Of a DNA stretch of 49,279 nt, positions 8,169 to 17,162 are shown in pieces. Made by a program: the position numbers and the translations under genes. Origin of the DNA: Oscillospiraceae bacterium (GTDB taxonomy: Bacteria; Bacillota; Clostridia; Oscillospirales; Oscillospiraceae). The stretch covers positions 1-49,279 of the forward strand of contig JAFZRS010000034.1 in assembly GCA_017619715.1 (NCBI GenBank), in the 5' to 3' direction. How positions within the stretch are numbered: the first letter of the stretch is position 1; every line of letters begins with the position of its first letter. Below the pieces are notes generated by a model that was not told the DNA's origin, made no database searches, and saw nothing but the letters and a program-made list of their open reading frames with translations.

Positions 8169-9283
8169 AAAAAGGTTTCATTTCCATTGTGCTGACGGCG
8201 CTGCTGGTATGTGCGGCGCTGCTGCCGGTCACGGTCTACGCCGATTACGATGAAGTGGTCAGCTATGATGTTGTTGTTGCCCCCAATGCCCAAGACGGCA
8301 GCCTCGCCTTTACCGTCGCCTTTGACTGGAAGGCGTTGGAGGAGCTGCCCTACGGACAGGAGCTGAAGATCGGCATTCCCAACGGTTCTATCCGGGACGT
8401 TACGGCACAGACGGATAATATCGAGCGTCTGGAACACGACAACAGCTATATGTACGTGTATCTCACCCGAAAGTATGGCGCGGGGGAGACGTTCCACTTC
8501 GCTTATTCCTGGGTGCAGGAATATATGTACGCTCTGGATGAGGACGGCGTCGTGACCTATGACTATACGCCCGGCTGGTTCGACGAGGCGCGGGTGGATC
8601 ACATGACGGTCACGTGGCAGGAATCCGATGAGCTGGACGGTGACATCAGCTACTATGCCGACGATCCGGATTGTTGGGAAGTAGACGGCGTGACGCTGCT
8701 CGGCACCGATCTGCCCTACGGCTCGCAGGTACACCTGTATGCGGAGTATAGTCAATGGCCTACCGCACTCAGCGGCGATATGAGCCGCGATAATCTGCCG
8801 GAGGAACAGTGGTCAGGCTACTATGAATATGAGGATTCCGGCACAGATCCCGGTGAGGTATTCGCTGTGATCGTCATTCTCGTCATCGTTGCGGTGATTA
8901 TCATTGCGGCCGTTGCCTCCCGGAACGACGGCTATGCCGGCGGCTTCGGCACCCGTTACGTGTACGTCAATCACCTGTGGTATCCCGCGGGACCCGACGG
9001 TCGCCCCAGACCCGGCAGTACGGGCACGGCGCATAAGCCCGCGCCGCCGGTGCGCCACAGCAGCGGCGGACTGGGCGGCGGCTTTGGCGGCGGCGGCTTT
9101 GGCGGCGGCAGTCATTGCGCCTGTGCCAGCAGCTGTGCCTGCGCCTGCGCCTGTGCCTGTGCCGGCGGCGGTCGCGCCGGGTGCAGCGCCAAAAACCTCT
9201 ACGGTGCGATCCGTTTGGACGCAGAGATCATCAAACGACCCCGCCTGTCAAGCGCCCGCACCGTAAAAATGCACAAAACTTAA
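8165..9283 (+). CDS. Membrane protein with Gly-rich and Cys-Ala repeat C-terminal tail
   Basis: This is an unidentified protein of 372 residues. It has a signal peptide (1 to about 25, ending TVYADYDEV), an extracytoplasmic domain of about 200 residues rich in Tyr, Asp and Trp, and one membrane segment (about 232-253, VFAVIVILVIVAVIII). A Gly-rich linker (GGGFGGGGFGGG) follows, then a tail at residues 318-340 with eight cysteines: CACASSCACACACACA, then GGGRAGC. With a cleaved signal peptide and one membrane segment, the Cys tail would face the cytoplasm, where the adjacent radical SAM enzyme acts. The ATGA overlap with that gene supports a functional pair. The tail is probably modified, for example by thioether formation, but this is inference. 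About 30 residues after the last cysteine are unremarkable. Confidence 0.8.
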   Translation: MKKGFISIVLTALLVCAALLPVTVYADYDEVVSYDVVVAPNAQDGSLAFTVAFDWKALEELPYGQELKIGIPNGSIRDVTAQTDNIERLEHDNSYMYVYLTRKYGAGETFHFAYSWVQEYMYALDEDGVVTYDYTPGWFDEARVDHMTVTWQESDELDGDISYYADDPDCWEVDGVTLLGTDLPYGSQVHLYAEYSQWPTALSGDMSRDNLPEEQWSGYYEYEDSGTDPGEVFAVIVILVIVAVIIIAAVASRNDGYAGGFGTRYVYVNHLWYPAGPDGRPRPGSTGTAHKPAPPVRHSSGGLGGGFGGGGFGGGSHCACASSCACACACACAGGGRAGCSAKNLYGAIRLDAEIIKRPRLSSARTVKMHKT

Positions 9284-9339
9284 CCCGCAAACGCGCAGAA
9301 AATTTCCATGAAAAAAAACTGGAAAACCGTCTTTTCCGG

Positions 9340-9368
9340 TTGACATTCCGTCTCCGCTTGTGTATAGT
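9340..9368 (+). promoter_or_regulatory. Strong SigA promoter of the large surface protein
   Basis: A consensus TTGACA (9340-9345) and TATAGT (9363-9368) are 17 bases apart. A GGAAAA/TTTTCC hairpin lies just upstream (9321-9338). The start codon at 9443 follows after a leader of about 70 bases. Confidence 0.8.
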
Positions 9369-9442
9369 AAACTCATGAATATGGGTTTTTGTCGCCGCCG
9401 CTGTCAGTGCGATAAATTCCCCCAAAAATACAGGAGGTTTTT

Positions 9443-12400
9443 ATGAAAGCAAAGAAGCTATTGTCCCTGTTTCTCGCGCTGGTTATGACGCTGAGCCTTT
9501 GCAGCGTTCCCGCCTTTGCAGATACTACGGACAACTCCGACAACGTTGCTGAAATCAGCGGCGTTGGCTACGCCACGCTGGCGGAAGCAGTCGAGGCTGC
9601 TGAAGACGGCGACACCGTCACGCTGTTGGCAAATGTGACGATGAGCGCTACTCTTGAGATCGAAAAAAGTATCACGCTTGATCTTAATGAGAAAACACTT
9701 TCAAAGTCGCTCGCGAGCACAACGGATAAAACGCCTGTGATTAAGGCTTTGTCGGGCACGGTGGAGATCAAAAACGGTGAAATCACCTATGATATTTCCA
9801 CGTATACCGGCACCGCCGCCCAATCGAATGCAAATGTTATTAACGTCGGCATGAATATGTCGAACGGCATTTACAGCGGTGGCGATTGCGACTTGACACT
9901 GAATGGCGTTGACGTCAGCGTAACTTTCCCAAAAGGTAAAGTTCTATCGATGATTTACGTTGAAAGCGGAAAGTTAAATGTGATCAACTCCAATTTGTCC
10001 GCAACGAATGTATCGGGTAACACATCCGCTCAGTACCTCATCTATACCACGGCGCATGCTAGCGCAAAGGTGAACCCGTATGTGTCGATCAGCGGATCTA
10101 CTACTCTTGACACAAATAGCTCTGCAGGTATTCATGCCATTTGGCTACAAGGTTCAAAAGACACACTGATTATCAGCGGAAATGACGTTACTATTTCGGC
10201 TGATGCAACGTGGAAGCCGAATTCGTATACTACAAGTTACGGTTACGCGGTTAATAACCAGTACGGCACTTGTACCATCGAGGGCGGAAAGTTCTTGGGT
10301 AAAGTATGGCAGGCCTATGGCACGATTAACGTTTCCGGCGGTTACTTTGGTTACGCTCAAGGTACTTCGGGACAAAAGAACAAAATCACTCTTGCTGAAG
10401 GGTACGAGTATCTTGATAACACGGATTCGGCAACAATGGCTGCTTATCCGTATGTAGTTGCTGTTCCTGCGTCTTATGTTGCTCAGATCGGCAATACCAA
10501 GTACGAGACCCTCGTGGAAGCCATCGCGGCGGTACCTGCCAACGGCACCGCGACCACGATCACCATGCTCGCGGACGAGACGATCGCGACGGAACAAACC
10601 GGCGAAGTCATCACCATTGCTTCGGGTAAGAATATTGTTCTTGACCTGAACGGCAAAACGATTTCCGGCACCAGTACGCAAAAGAGCAATTATTTCATTG
10701 CAAACTATGGTACGCTTGAAATCAAGGACGACACCAATACCGGTAAGATCACCTTCCGTGCTGTTGCCGATGAAGGCTACAGCGTTGAGAATGTGACCGT
10801 TTATAACGAGAACGGCACGCTGACCCTGTCGAGCGGTGCCATCGAGAACACCACGAACGGCGGTCTGTCCTATGCAGTGAAGAACAGCTCCAACGCATGG
10901 GGTCATAGCGTTGTTTCCACCTTCAACATGACCGGCGGCTCCCTCCTGGGCGCCCAAACGGATAACACCCTCCGCGTGTATCAGAACACCGGTATCGGCT
11001 GGAAGGTTGAATCCAAGAACTATGTGAATATTTCCGGTGGTTACATTGAAAACGGTATCTTCTTTGACACCGTTCTCTATACCCAAGGGCAAAATGCCAC
11101 CGACTTCGACGCTACCGACATTACTCGCGGCTGTGTTATCGACAGTGTGGTGAACATCTCCGGCGGTACCGTCAAGGGTCTGGTGGATCTGAAGATCCGT
11201 CACCCCTACAGCACCGCGCTGAACATCACCGGCGGTGACTTCACCAATGCCACGCTGCGCGTACGCAAGTATGCAGCCGAATACGGCAAGAATTTGACGG
11301 CCGGTACCATTCCCGAGCCGACCGATCCGATGGTCAACATCTCCGGCGGCAGGTTTGCTTTTGCGGACGCTGACACTGCGTTCCAGAACAATAGCTGGAC
11401 GAGCTACGCCGAGGCGTACAGCATCACCGGCGGCAAGTTCTCCGTAGACCCGTCCGCTCATGTTGCCGAAGGCTATCAGGCGGTTGCAAACAACGATGAC
11501 GACGCTGCTGCTTATCCGTATGTGATCGGCGAAGCCGTCAACTACGTCGCCCAGATCGGCGCGACCAAGTACGAGACCCTTGAGGCGGCTATCGCGGCGG
11601 CACAGGACGGCGAGACCGTTACCGTGCTGGCGGACTGCGCCGGTAACGGTATCAAGGTGCCCCAGGGCAAGTTCACCACTGGTTTGACGGTGAATTTCGA
11701 CGATCACACCTACACCGTGGACGGCTCTCTGGTCGGCTCCACCGGCACGGAGACACAGGCGTTCCAGTTGTTGAAGGATAACAAGATCACGTTCCGGAAC
11801 GGCACCATCACCTCCGCCAAGGCGAAGATGCTGATTCAGAACTACAGCGATCTGACCCTGGAGGGTATGACGCTGACGCTGAATAACCCCAACTACGCCT
11901 ATGCGTATACGCTGTCCAACAACAACGGCAACGTTGTCATTGATAGCACGACCATCAATGCTAACCCCGCGGGCGGCTATGCCTTTGACGTGTGCCGTTA
12001 CGCTTCCTATACCTCCGTCCATGTGACGGTGCAGGGTACGAGCGTCATCAACGGCAACGTGGAGATTTCTGCCAGCAAGAATGATGCCAAGGACGGCTTT
12101 GGTTTGACATTGACCTCCGGCACACTCAATGGCAGCATCGTTCTTGATAGTTCTGCTGTAACTGCAATGGAGGCGACACCGGAGACAGCCACAGTAACCA
12201 AGGCTGATGCATTCACCCAGACCGCTCCCGCAGGCTACAAGTGGAATGATAACGGTGACGGCACCAGCTCGCTTGTAAAAGTCAACTACGTTGCCCAGAT
12301 CGGCGATGTGAAGTACGAGACCCTGGAGGCGGCTATCGCGGCGGCGCAGGACGGCGACACCGTTACCCTGCTGACTGATGTAAATGTTAGTGAAACAGTC

Positions 12401-15400
12401 GAGATCACAAAATCTATCACACTTGATGGCGGCAACCATGTGTTGACTACAACAGCCACAAGGGGCATTTGGATTGATAGTTCCGACGTCACTGTAACGA
12501 TCGAAAACATGGAGATCGTCAGCAGCAATAATACAATGGAAAGATCGATCCAGGTAAATCCCAATTGTGATAATGTGACTTTAAATCTTAATCATATCAC
12601 CACTACAGCAACTTATTATACGGTTAATATCTGCAGTTACGTTGATAATCTGACATTGAACATCGCCAACTGCAACTTGACCGGCTGGGGCGTTATCAAC
12701 CTTTGGGGTAATAACGGTACTGTCAACGTCAGCAACTCCACCCTGGTGGGTATAAACGATAAGAGTTATAATGCTGAGGGCTGGAATGACTTTGGTGTTA
12801 TTATTCTCGAAGGCGATACCACCGGAAATACAGACGAGCATTCTACCGCTTATGGTGTCACTGTCACAAATTGTAATATTACTGCGACAAGCACTACGGG
12901 CAATACACAGTATGTGCTTCTGCACAACAATCCGAGTGCCTACAACAGCCTTGCGTTGGTTTTGTGCACGATCACAGTTGGTGCAAACTGCGAATTCTAC
13001 TGTGATGACGCTGTTGAATCTGTTACCAAAATCAGAGACACGTTTATTTCCGGTACAAATAATGTCCCGACATTGCCTGAAGGCTATGTGTATGCTCCCA
13101 TCGCTGATAACTATCAGTTGATCACGCAGGCAGTTGCCCAGATCGGCAATACCAAGTACGAGACCCTGGAGGCGGCTATCGCAGCGGCACAGGATGGCGA
13201 CACCGTTGAACTGCTGACGGATGTGACCAGCATAGACGGATTCATCATTAACAAGACCATATCCATCGACACCAACGGCAAGACCATCACGGTCATCACC
13301 GGTGCAAACGCTAGCAACCGCGCTTTCAAGATTACATCCGGTACGCTGACCGTTTACGGCGGCGGCACGATTGACGCGCAGGGTGCAAAGGTTGCCGACA
13401 AAGGCACTTCCGCGGCGGGCACGGGTACCTACGGTGCATTCCGCGTCGAGAGCGGTGCATCCCTTGACGTTTCCAACGTTACTTTGAAGAATTATCGTCC
13501 TTGGGGCAAGAATATCAAGGTAACTGAGGGAGCCACTGCCAGAATCGAAAACGTCGCCTTCATTTCCGAGTGGGGCGGCGCGGTGGAAGCCGGCGGCGAT
13601 GTTGAGATAATCAACTGCACGGTTGAGCAGACCGGTTATTTCGATTGGAACAGCACCCCCGTCAATGTTTGCTACGGAGCTACGGCGATTGTAAGAGGCG
13701 GTAACTATAGTGCTGCTGGCTACGGCTTCTATGTGAACACTTCCGGCGGTACCATTAAGCTTTATAATGTCGATTTGCAGGCTGCTGCCGGCTACTATGT
13801 GCTGGTCGCAGATAAGGTTTCTGACAATTACTGCGCAACATACGACGGCAACAGCTACATTGAAGTTTACGGTGGCACGTATAACGGTGGTTTCCGTCAG
13901 CAGGCCAACAGCAAAACCGGCGAAACGAAAATCATCATCACCGGCGGCACGTTTGACCATGATCCCACTGACTATGTTGCCCCCGGCTACGAGGCTGTGA
14001 AAATTAACAACACCACGTGGCAGGTCGGCGAGGTTAAGGCTTCTGCCATTGCCCCTGCAGCTGCCAATGAAAATTATGATGCAACCTACACTGCTACTAA
14101 GCAGGTCATCAGTACCGACGGCGAGGATACGGTTATCTCGGAAGCCGCAGACATCACCGTAAATGTAAAGGTTATAACCGAAGGAACTGTCGCTTCCGAT
14201 ACTGAACTCGCCAAGATCGATGAGGATGCCCTTCAGGGAATCATCAGTGAAGCGATCGAAACAGTCAATACTACTGAAGAGACGATCGAAGTACGTATTT
14301 CTGTCGTTAGCGATGAGGGTACAACAAGCATTGAAGAAAATACTATCACATACGAGGTACATCCTGTTGCTACTGCTATTGTAAACAATGTTGAGGTCGG
14401 ATCTGTTGTGATCGGCAACGATGCTCTGGCAGATGATGCATCCTTTACGATCACACTTCCGGTACCGGTATCAATTGCTGCAGATGGTGGAAGAGTTAAA
14501 GTATCTCATATCAGTGATGACGGCGAAAATGGAACTGAGATTGGAACCTATGAAGTCGTAGATGGCAAAGTTACGTTAGTTGTTACCCACTTCAGTAAGT
14601 TTGAACTGGCACCTGACGATCTCGCTACAACTGCTACCGCAAAATATTCCGCAACACTGACGCTTAATAACAATATAGATGTAAACTTCTATGTTTTTAA
14701 CCTCAGCGGTGAGGCGGAGAATTATACGGTCGAGTTCACATTCAACGGAGAAAAAACAATTGTTCCATTAGAGAATGCTCCTCATAATGAAAGCGGCGTA
14801 TACGGTTTTGTTGCGGCAAGCTGCAGAGCTGAGCAGATGGGCGACACTATCAATATCGTAGTGAAGTACAACGGCAAAACGATTTATAGCCTGGACTATT
14901 CTGTTAAGACCTACTGTGAGAGACAGATCGCAAAGAGAGCCGATCAGACACTGGTTGATCTTTGCAAGTCTACGCTGGAGTACGGAGCATATGCACAGAT
15001 GTACTTCAACTATAAGACCGATGCCCTTGTTACCGAAAAATATTCTGCCAACAAGGTTGTTGCAGGTGCTTCGCCGATCGGTTCATCTTTCAATGTAACT
15101 GGTTCTGTTAATAATGGTGCAGCATTCAGCGGCGCATCTGCGACGTTGACACTGGCTTCTGAGACCGAGGTCAACTTCTACTTTAAGCCTGCTACCGGAT
15201 ATACTGATAATGACTATCAGTTTACAGCTACAAAGGGTGGCGAAGAAGTTACACCGATTATTGGTGCTTACGATGGCTGGATCGTTGTAACGGTCAAGGG
15301 TTTTGCAGCTACTGAGCTTAATGACGCGGTTGAGGTTACCGGAACAAATAGTAATACCGGAGAAAGCAAGACGATCACCTATTCGCCGATGAGCTATGCA

Positions 15401-15496
15401 TACAGAATGCAGAATGAAGAGGGTACGGGAACAATTTGCCAAGCTCTGTATTACTACTATCTGGCTGCAAAAGCGTTCTTCGAAGCACATCCCTAA
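9443..15496 (+). CDS. Large secreted beta-helix-type surface protein with repeats
   Basis: The 2017-residue product begins with a signal peptide (MKAKKLLSLFLALVMTLSLC..PAFA). Five copies of a unit of the type VAQIGNTKYETLEAAIAAAQ-DGDTV-LL-DV start near residues 35, 345, 700, 948 and 1230. Each is followed by segments with NISGG, ITGG and GGTF turns typical of right-handed parallel beta-helices, and often by GY-AV..YPYVV closures. From about residue 1530 come other beta domains, including two related KYSATLTLNNNIDVNFYVF / ASATLTLASETEVNFYF modules. It ends in an aromatic tail (ALYYYYLAAKAFFEAHP). I see no LPXTG, SLH or dockerin anchor. The ATG has AGGAGG upstream. GC falls in the last third. 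No terminator separates it from the small peptide gene 67 bases downstream. Adhesion or glycan binding is a guess. Confidence 0.85.
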   Translation: MKAKKLLSLFLALVMTLSLCSVPAFADTTDNSDNVAEISGVGYATLAEAVEAAEDGDTVTLLANVTMSATLEIEKSITLDLNEKTLSKSLASTTDKTPVIKALSGTVEIKNGEITYDISTYTGTAAQSNANVINVGMNMSNGIYSGGDCDLTLNGVDVSVTFPKGKVLSMIYVESGKLNVINSNLSATNVSGNTSAQYLIYTTAHASAKVNPYVSISGSTTLDTNSSAGIHAIWLQGSKDTLIISGNDVTISADATWKPNSYTTSYGYAVNNQYGTCTIEGGKFLGKVWQAYGTINVSGGYFGYAQGTSGQKNKITLAEGYEYLDNTDSATMAAYPYVVAVPASYVAQIGNTKYETLVEAIAAVPANGTATTITMLADETIATEQTGEVITIASGKNIVLDLNGKTISGTSTQKSNYFIANYGTLEIKDDTNTGKITFRAVADEGYSVENVTVYNENGTLTLSSGAIENTTNGGLSYAVKNSSNAWGHSVVSTFNMTGGSLLGAQTDNTLRVYQNTGIGWKVESKNYVNISGGYIENGIFFDTVLYTQGQNATDFDATDITRGCVIDSVVNISGGTVKGLVDLKIRHPYSTALNITGGDFTNATLRVRKYAAEYGKNLTAGTIPEPTDPMVNISGGRFAFADADTAFQNNSWTSYAEAYSITGGKFSVDPSAHVAEGYQAVANNDDDAAAYPYVIGEAVNYVAQIGATKYETLEAAIAAAQDGETVTVLADCAGNGIKVPQGKFTTGLTVNFDDHTYTVDGSLVGSTGTETQAFQLLKDNKITFRNGTITSAKAKMLIQNYSDLTLEGMTLTLNNPNYAYAYTLSNNNGNVVIDSTTINANPAGGYAFDVCRYASYTSVHVTVQGTSVINGNVEISASKNDAKDGFGLTLTSGTLNGSIVLDSSAVTAMEATPETATVTKADAFTQTAPAGYKWNDNGDGTSSLVKVNYVAQIGDVKYETLEAAIAAAQDGDTVTLLTDVNVSETVEITKSITLDGGNHVLTTTATRGIWIDSSDVTVTIENMEIVSSNNTMERSIQVNPNCDNVTLNLNHITTTATYYTVNICSYVDNLTLNIANCNLTGWGVINLWGNNGTVNVSNSTLVGINDKSYNAEGWNDFGVIILEGDTTGNTDEHSTAYGVTVTNCNITATSTTGNTQYVLLHNNPSAYNSLALVLCTITVGANCEFYCDDAVESVTKIRDTFISGTNNVPTLPEGYVYAPIADNYQLITQAVAQIGNTKYETLEAAIAAAQDGDTVELLTDVTSIDGFIINKTISIDTNGKTITVITGANASNRAFKITSGTLTVYGGGTIDAQGAKVADKGTSAAGTGTYGAFRVESGASLDVSNVTLKNYRPWGKNIKVTEGATARIENVAFISEWGGAVEAGGDVEIINCTVEQTGYFDWNSTPVNVCYGATAIVRGGNYSAAGYGFYVNTSGGTIKLYNVDLQAAAGYYVLVADKVSDNYCATYDGNSYIEVYGGTYNGGFRQQANSKTGETKIIITGGTFDHDPTDYVAPGYEAVKINNTTWQVGEVKASAIAPAAANENYDATYTATKQVISTDGEDTVISEAADITVNVKVITEGTVASDTELAKIDEDALQGIISEAIETVNTTEETIEVRISVVSDEGTTSIEENTITYEVHPVATAIVNNVEVGSVVIGNDALADDASFTITLPVPVSIAADGGRVKVSHISDDGENGTEIGTYEVVDGKVTLVVTHFSKFELAPDDLATTATAKYSATLTLNNNIDVNFYVFNLSGEAENYTVEFTFNGEKTIVPLENAPHNESGVYGFVAASCRAEQMGDTINIVVKYNGKTIYSLDYSVKTYCERQIAKRADQTLVDLCKSTLEYGAYAQMYFNYKTDALVTEKYSANKVVAGASPIGSSFNVTGSVNNGAAFSGASATLTLASETEVNFYFKPATGYTDNDYQFTATKGGEEVTPIIGAYDGWIVVTVKGFAATELNDAVEVTGTNSNTGESKTITYSPMSYAYRMQNEEGTGTICQALYYYYLAAKAFFEAHP
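10475..13222 (+). repeat. Dispersed near-identical 90-bp coding repeats in the surface protein
   Basis: The coding segment for YVAQIG..KYETLEAAIAAAQDG recurs at about 10475, 11543, 12287 and 13132; the copy near 9556 is more diverged. The last three share long identical DNA stretches, for example AAGTACGAGACCCT followed by GAGGCGGCTATCGC, separated by 0.7-0.9 kb of unrelated beta-helix sequence. Such repeats allow recombination that adds or removes whole blocks in frame. Confidence 0.75.
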
Positions 15497-15563
15497 AATA
15501 TAACTTACCCTGAGTAGGGAGAGAATTTTCCTAAATCTATTCTGGAAAGGAAGGAGGAAAACC

Positions 15564-15680
15564 ATGAAAAAAAAGTTTTTTGAGCCGGAAGCAAACATTG
15601 TTATTCTGAGTGAAAACGATGTAATTGTTACAAGCGGATGCCCAGTTATACCTGGACAAACAGCACCGGACGAATTTTAA
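15564..15680 (+). CDS. Small peptide (38 aa), candidate radical SAM substrate
   Basis: This short frame has a strong AGGAAGGAGG site six bases before its ATG. The product starts MKKKFFEPEANIVILSEN, continues DVIVTSG, and ends CPVIPGQTAPDEF, with a single cysteine. The first 25 residues look like a leader (charged start, alternating hydrophobics, acidic patch, TSG), and the last 13 like a short core. From memory, small proteins with a similar EPE-IVxLxxEDVIxTSG pattern are common in gut Clostridia and lack a known function. It lies between the surface protein and a radical SAM gene, with a terminator-like hairpin before the latter, an arrangement typical of RiPP precursors. The precursor role is inferred. 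Confidence 0.7.
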   Translation: MKKKFFEPEANIVILSENDVIVTSGCPVIPGQTAPDEF

Positions 15681-15698
15681 TATCAAACAACAAAAAGG

Positions 15699-15724
15699 AA
15701 GGGCAGGCGAAACCGCCTGCCCTT
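15699..15724 (+). terminator. Terminator-like hairpin between peptide and radical SAM gene
   Basis: Arms of 11 bp (15699-15709 and 15714-15724) enclose AAAC, followed only by TCTC, a weak U-tract. It starts 18 bases after the peptide stop and ends just before the Shine-Dalgarno of the next gene. This would suit partial termination, giving more peptide than enzyme transcript. Confidence 0.65.
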
Positions 15725-15747
15725 TCTCAGTGAAAGGAAAAATTGTT

Positions 15748-17082
15748 TTGAAAATTCTGATACCTGTCGACAGTGTGGTGTCCCGCTTGTGCGGCACGCA
15801 AAAAACAACACCGGGTACTGAATTGCGCAGAAGCCGCTTCTTTGTTTCGGTGCCTTGTGAGGAAGGTACATTGCTCTATCATACGCTGACTGGAGAATTG
15901 CGTTTACTGACAAAAAATGAAACTCTTGAACAGCATCAAACCGAGTTAACCGCCGCATGGTATTATGTCCCGAATAATTGGGATGAGGTCAGATATGCAA
16001 GACGGCTCCGATCCATACTGGCGGCGGCATCCATGCATGGAAAAGATAAAACGGCATTTGTGATCCTGCCGACAACGGACTGCAACGCACGATGTTACTA
16101 TTGCTTTGAGCGCGGCGTGAAGCATTTGACAATGACTGCAGAGACAGCGAAAGATGTTGCAGAATATATTATATGCAGCTGCGGAGGGAAGCGAGTAAGC
16201 ATTCATTGGTTCGGCGGTGAGCCCCTCTATAACAAAGAGGCGATCGACATCATATGTGCAGGTTTGAGAGAGCACGAAATTGACTTTTCTTCCCGCATGA
16301 CTAGCAACGCCTATTATCTGGATGCCAAAACATCGCTTAGGGCAAAGAAGGATTGGCATTTGAATCAAGTACAAATCACACTGGACGGAACAGAGAAGGT
16401 CTATAACCGAATCAAATCTTATCGGAACCAGGATGACAATCCATTTGAAAGAGTTCTCACTAACATCGGAGGCGCACTTGATGCTGGGATCCGGGTTATC
16501 GCGCGTCTGAATATGGATGCCGGCAATGCTGACGATCTGTTTGTTCTGGTTGACCAGCTGGGCAGTAGATTTCGAGATCGTGCAGGCTTTAGCGCGATTG
16601 TTGTTATTTTAAGAGAGGTCGCTGGAAAGATTTGCCGCTTTCCTACAGAGCAGGATGCGATCAAGCACTGTACTGCCTTATACAAAAAGATTCAGGAGTA
16701 TGGATTCAGTCTTGAAACACCGGAACTGTCCGGAAAGCTCATTGTAAACAAATGTATCGCGGACAATGACTGTGCCGAAGTGATTCTCCCGGATGGCAGC
16801 ATTGCAAAGTGCGAACACGTAAATTGTGCCGGTACAGTCGGAAGCATATACAGCGAGAAACGCGATGAAAAAGAAATCCTCGCATGGAAGGAGCCGGCAC
16901 ACTTTTCTGAATGCGAAGAGTGCGCGTTGCTCCCTCGCTGCGGAATACTGAAGCGTTGTGAGTGGGTAAAGAACGGTTGCGCGGCGACAACCCGAATAAT
17001 GAGTATGCGCTCATTGGAGAAACAGATTCAGCAGTCGTACAATAAATGGAAATCAGAAAGTGAGAAAGCACTATTAAGCTGA
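15748..17082 (+). CDS. Radical SAM/SPASM peptide maturase candidate
   Basis: This is a radical SAM enzyme of 444 residues from the TTG at 15748, chosen because AAAGGA sits nine bases upstream; an in-frame GTG at 15730 overlaps that site. The N-terminal about 100 residues (RRSRFFVSVPCEEGTLLYHT, LTGELRLL) are of the kind seen in peptide-modifying SPASM enzymes. The cluster motif CNARCYYC is at 112-119, and HWFGGEPLYN follows. The C-terminal SPASM part includes NKCIADN, CAEVILPDGSIAKCEHVNC, CEECALLPRCGILKRC and NGC. GC is visibly lower than in neighbouring housekeeping genes. It lies 67 bases after the peptide gene and 80 bases before a PqqD-like gene. The substrate is probably the peptide at 15564 but could be the lipoprotein or surface protein. 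Confidence 0.85.
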   Translation: MKILIPVDSVVSRLCGTQKTTPGTELRRSRFFVSVPCEEGTLLYHTLTGELRLLTKNETLEQHQTELTAAWYYVPNNWDEVRYARRLRSILAAASMHGKDKTAFVILPTTDCNARCYYCFERGVKHLTMTAETAKDVAEYIICSCGGKRVSIHWFGGEPLYNKEAIDIICAGLREHEIDFSSRMTSNAYYLDAKTSLRAKKDWHLNQVQITLDGTEKVYNRIKSYRNQDDNPFERVLTNIGGALDAGIRVIARLNMDAGNADDLFVLVDQLGSRFRDRAGFSAIVVILREVAGKICRFPTEQDAIKHCTALYKKIQEYGFSLETPELSGKLIVNKCIADNDCAEVILPDGSIAKCEHVNCAGTVGSIYSEKRDEKEILAWKEPAHFSECEECALLPRCGILKRCEWVKNGCAATTRIMSMRSLEKQIQQSYNKWKSESEKALLS

Positions 17083-17111
17083 AAGACATTTCGAAAAAGC
17101 ATGATAAATAC

Positions 17112-17140
17112 TTTACAGGAACAAATAATTGGTTTATATA
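17112..17140 (+). promoter_or_regulatory. Possible promoter of the PqqD-lipoprotein pair
   Basis: TTTACA (17112-17117) and TATATA (17135-17140) are 17 bases apart in the AT-rich gap after the radical SAM gene. It would allow the two following genes to be transcribed on their own. Confidence 0.45.
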
Positions 17141-17162
17141 ACGAATGAAAGGAGAACCACAA

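Noticed and set aside
10154..14362. Long minus-strand frames (761 and 593 residues) opposite the surface protein
   Set aside because: They mirror the repetitive coding strand, have no start signals or domains, and the plus strand has a signal peptide, promoter and coherent repeats.
15625..15747. Longer N-terminus for the second radical SAM protein
   Set aside because: The extension runs through the peptide gene in another frame and through the hairpin; the TTG at 15748 has the proper ribosome binding site.
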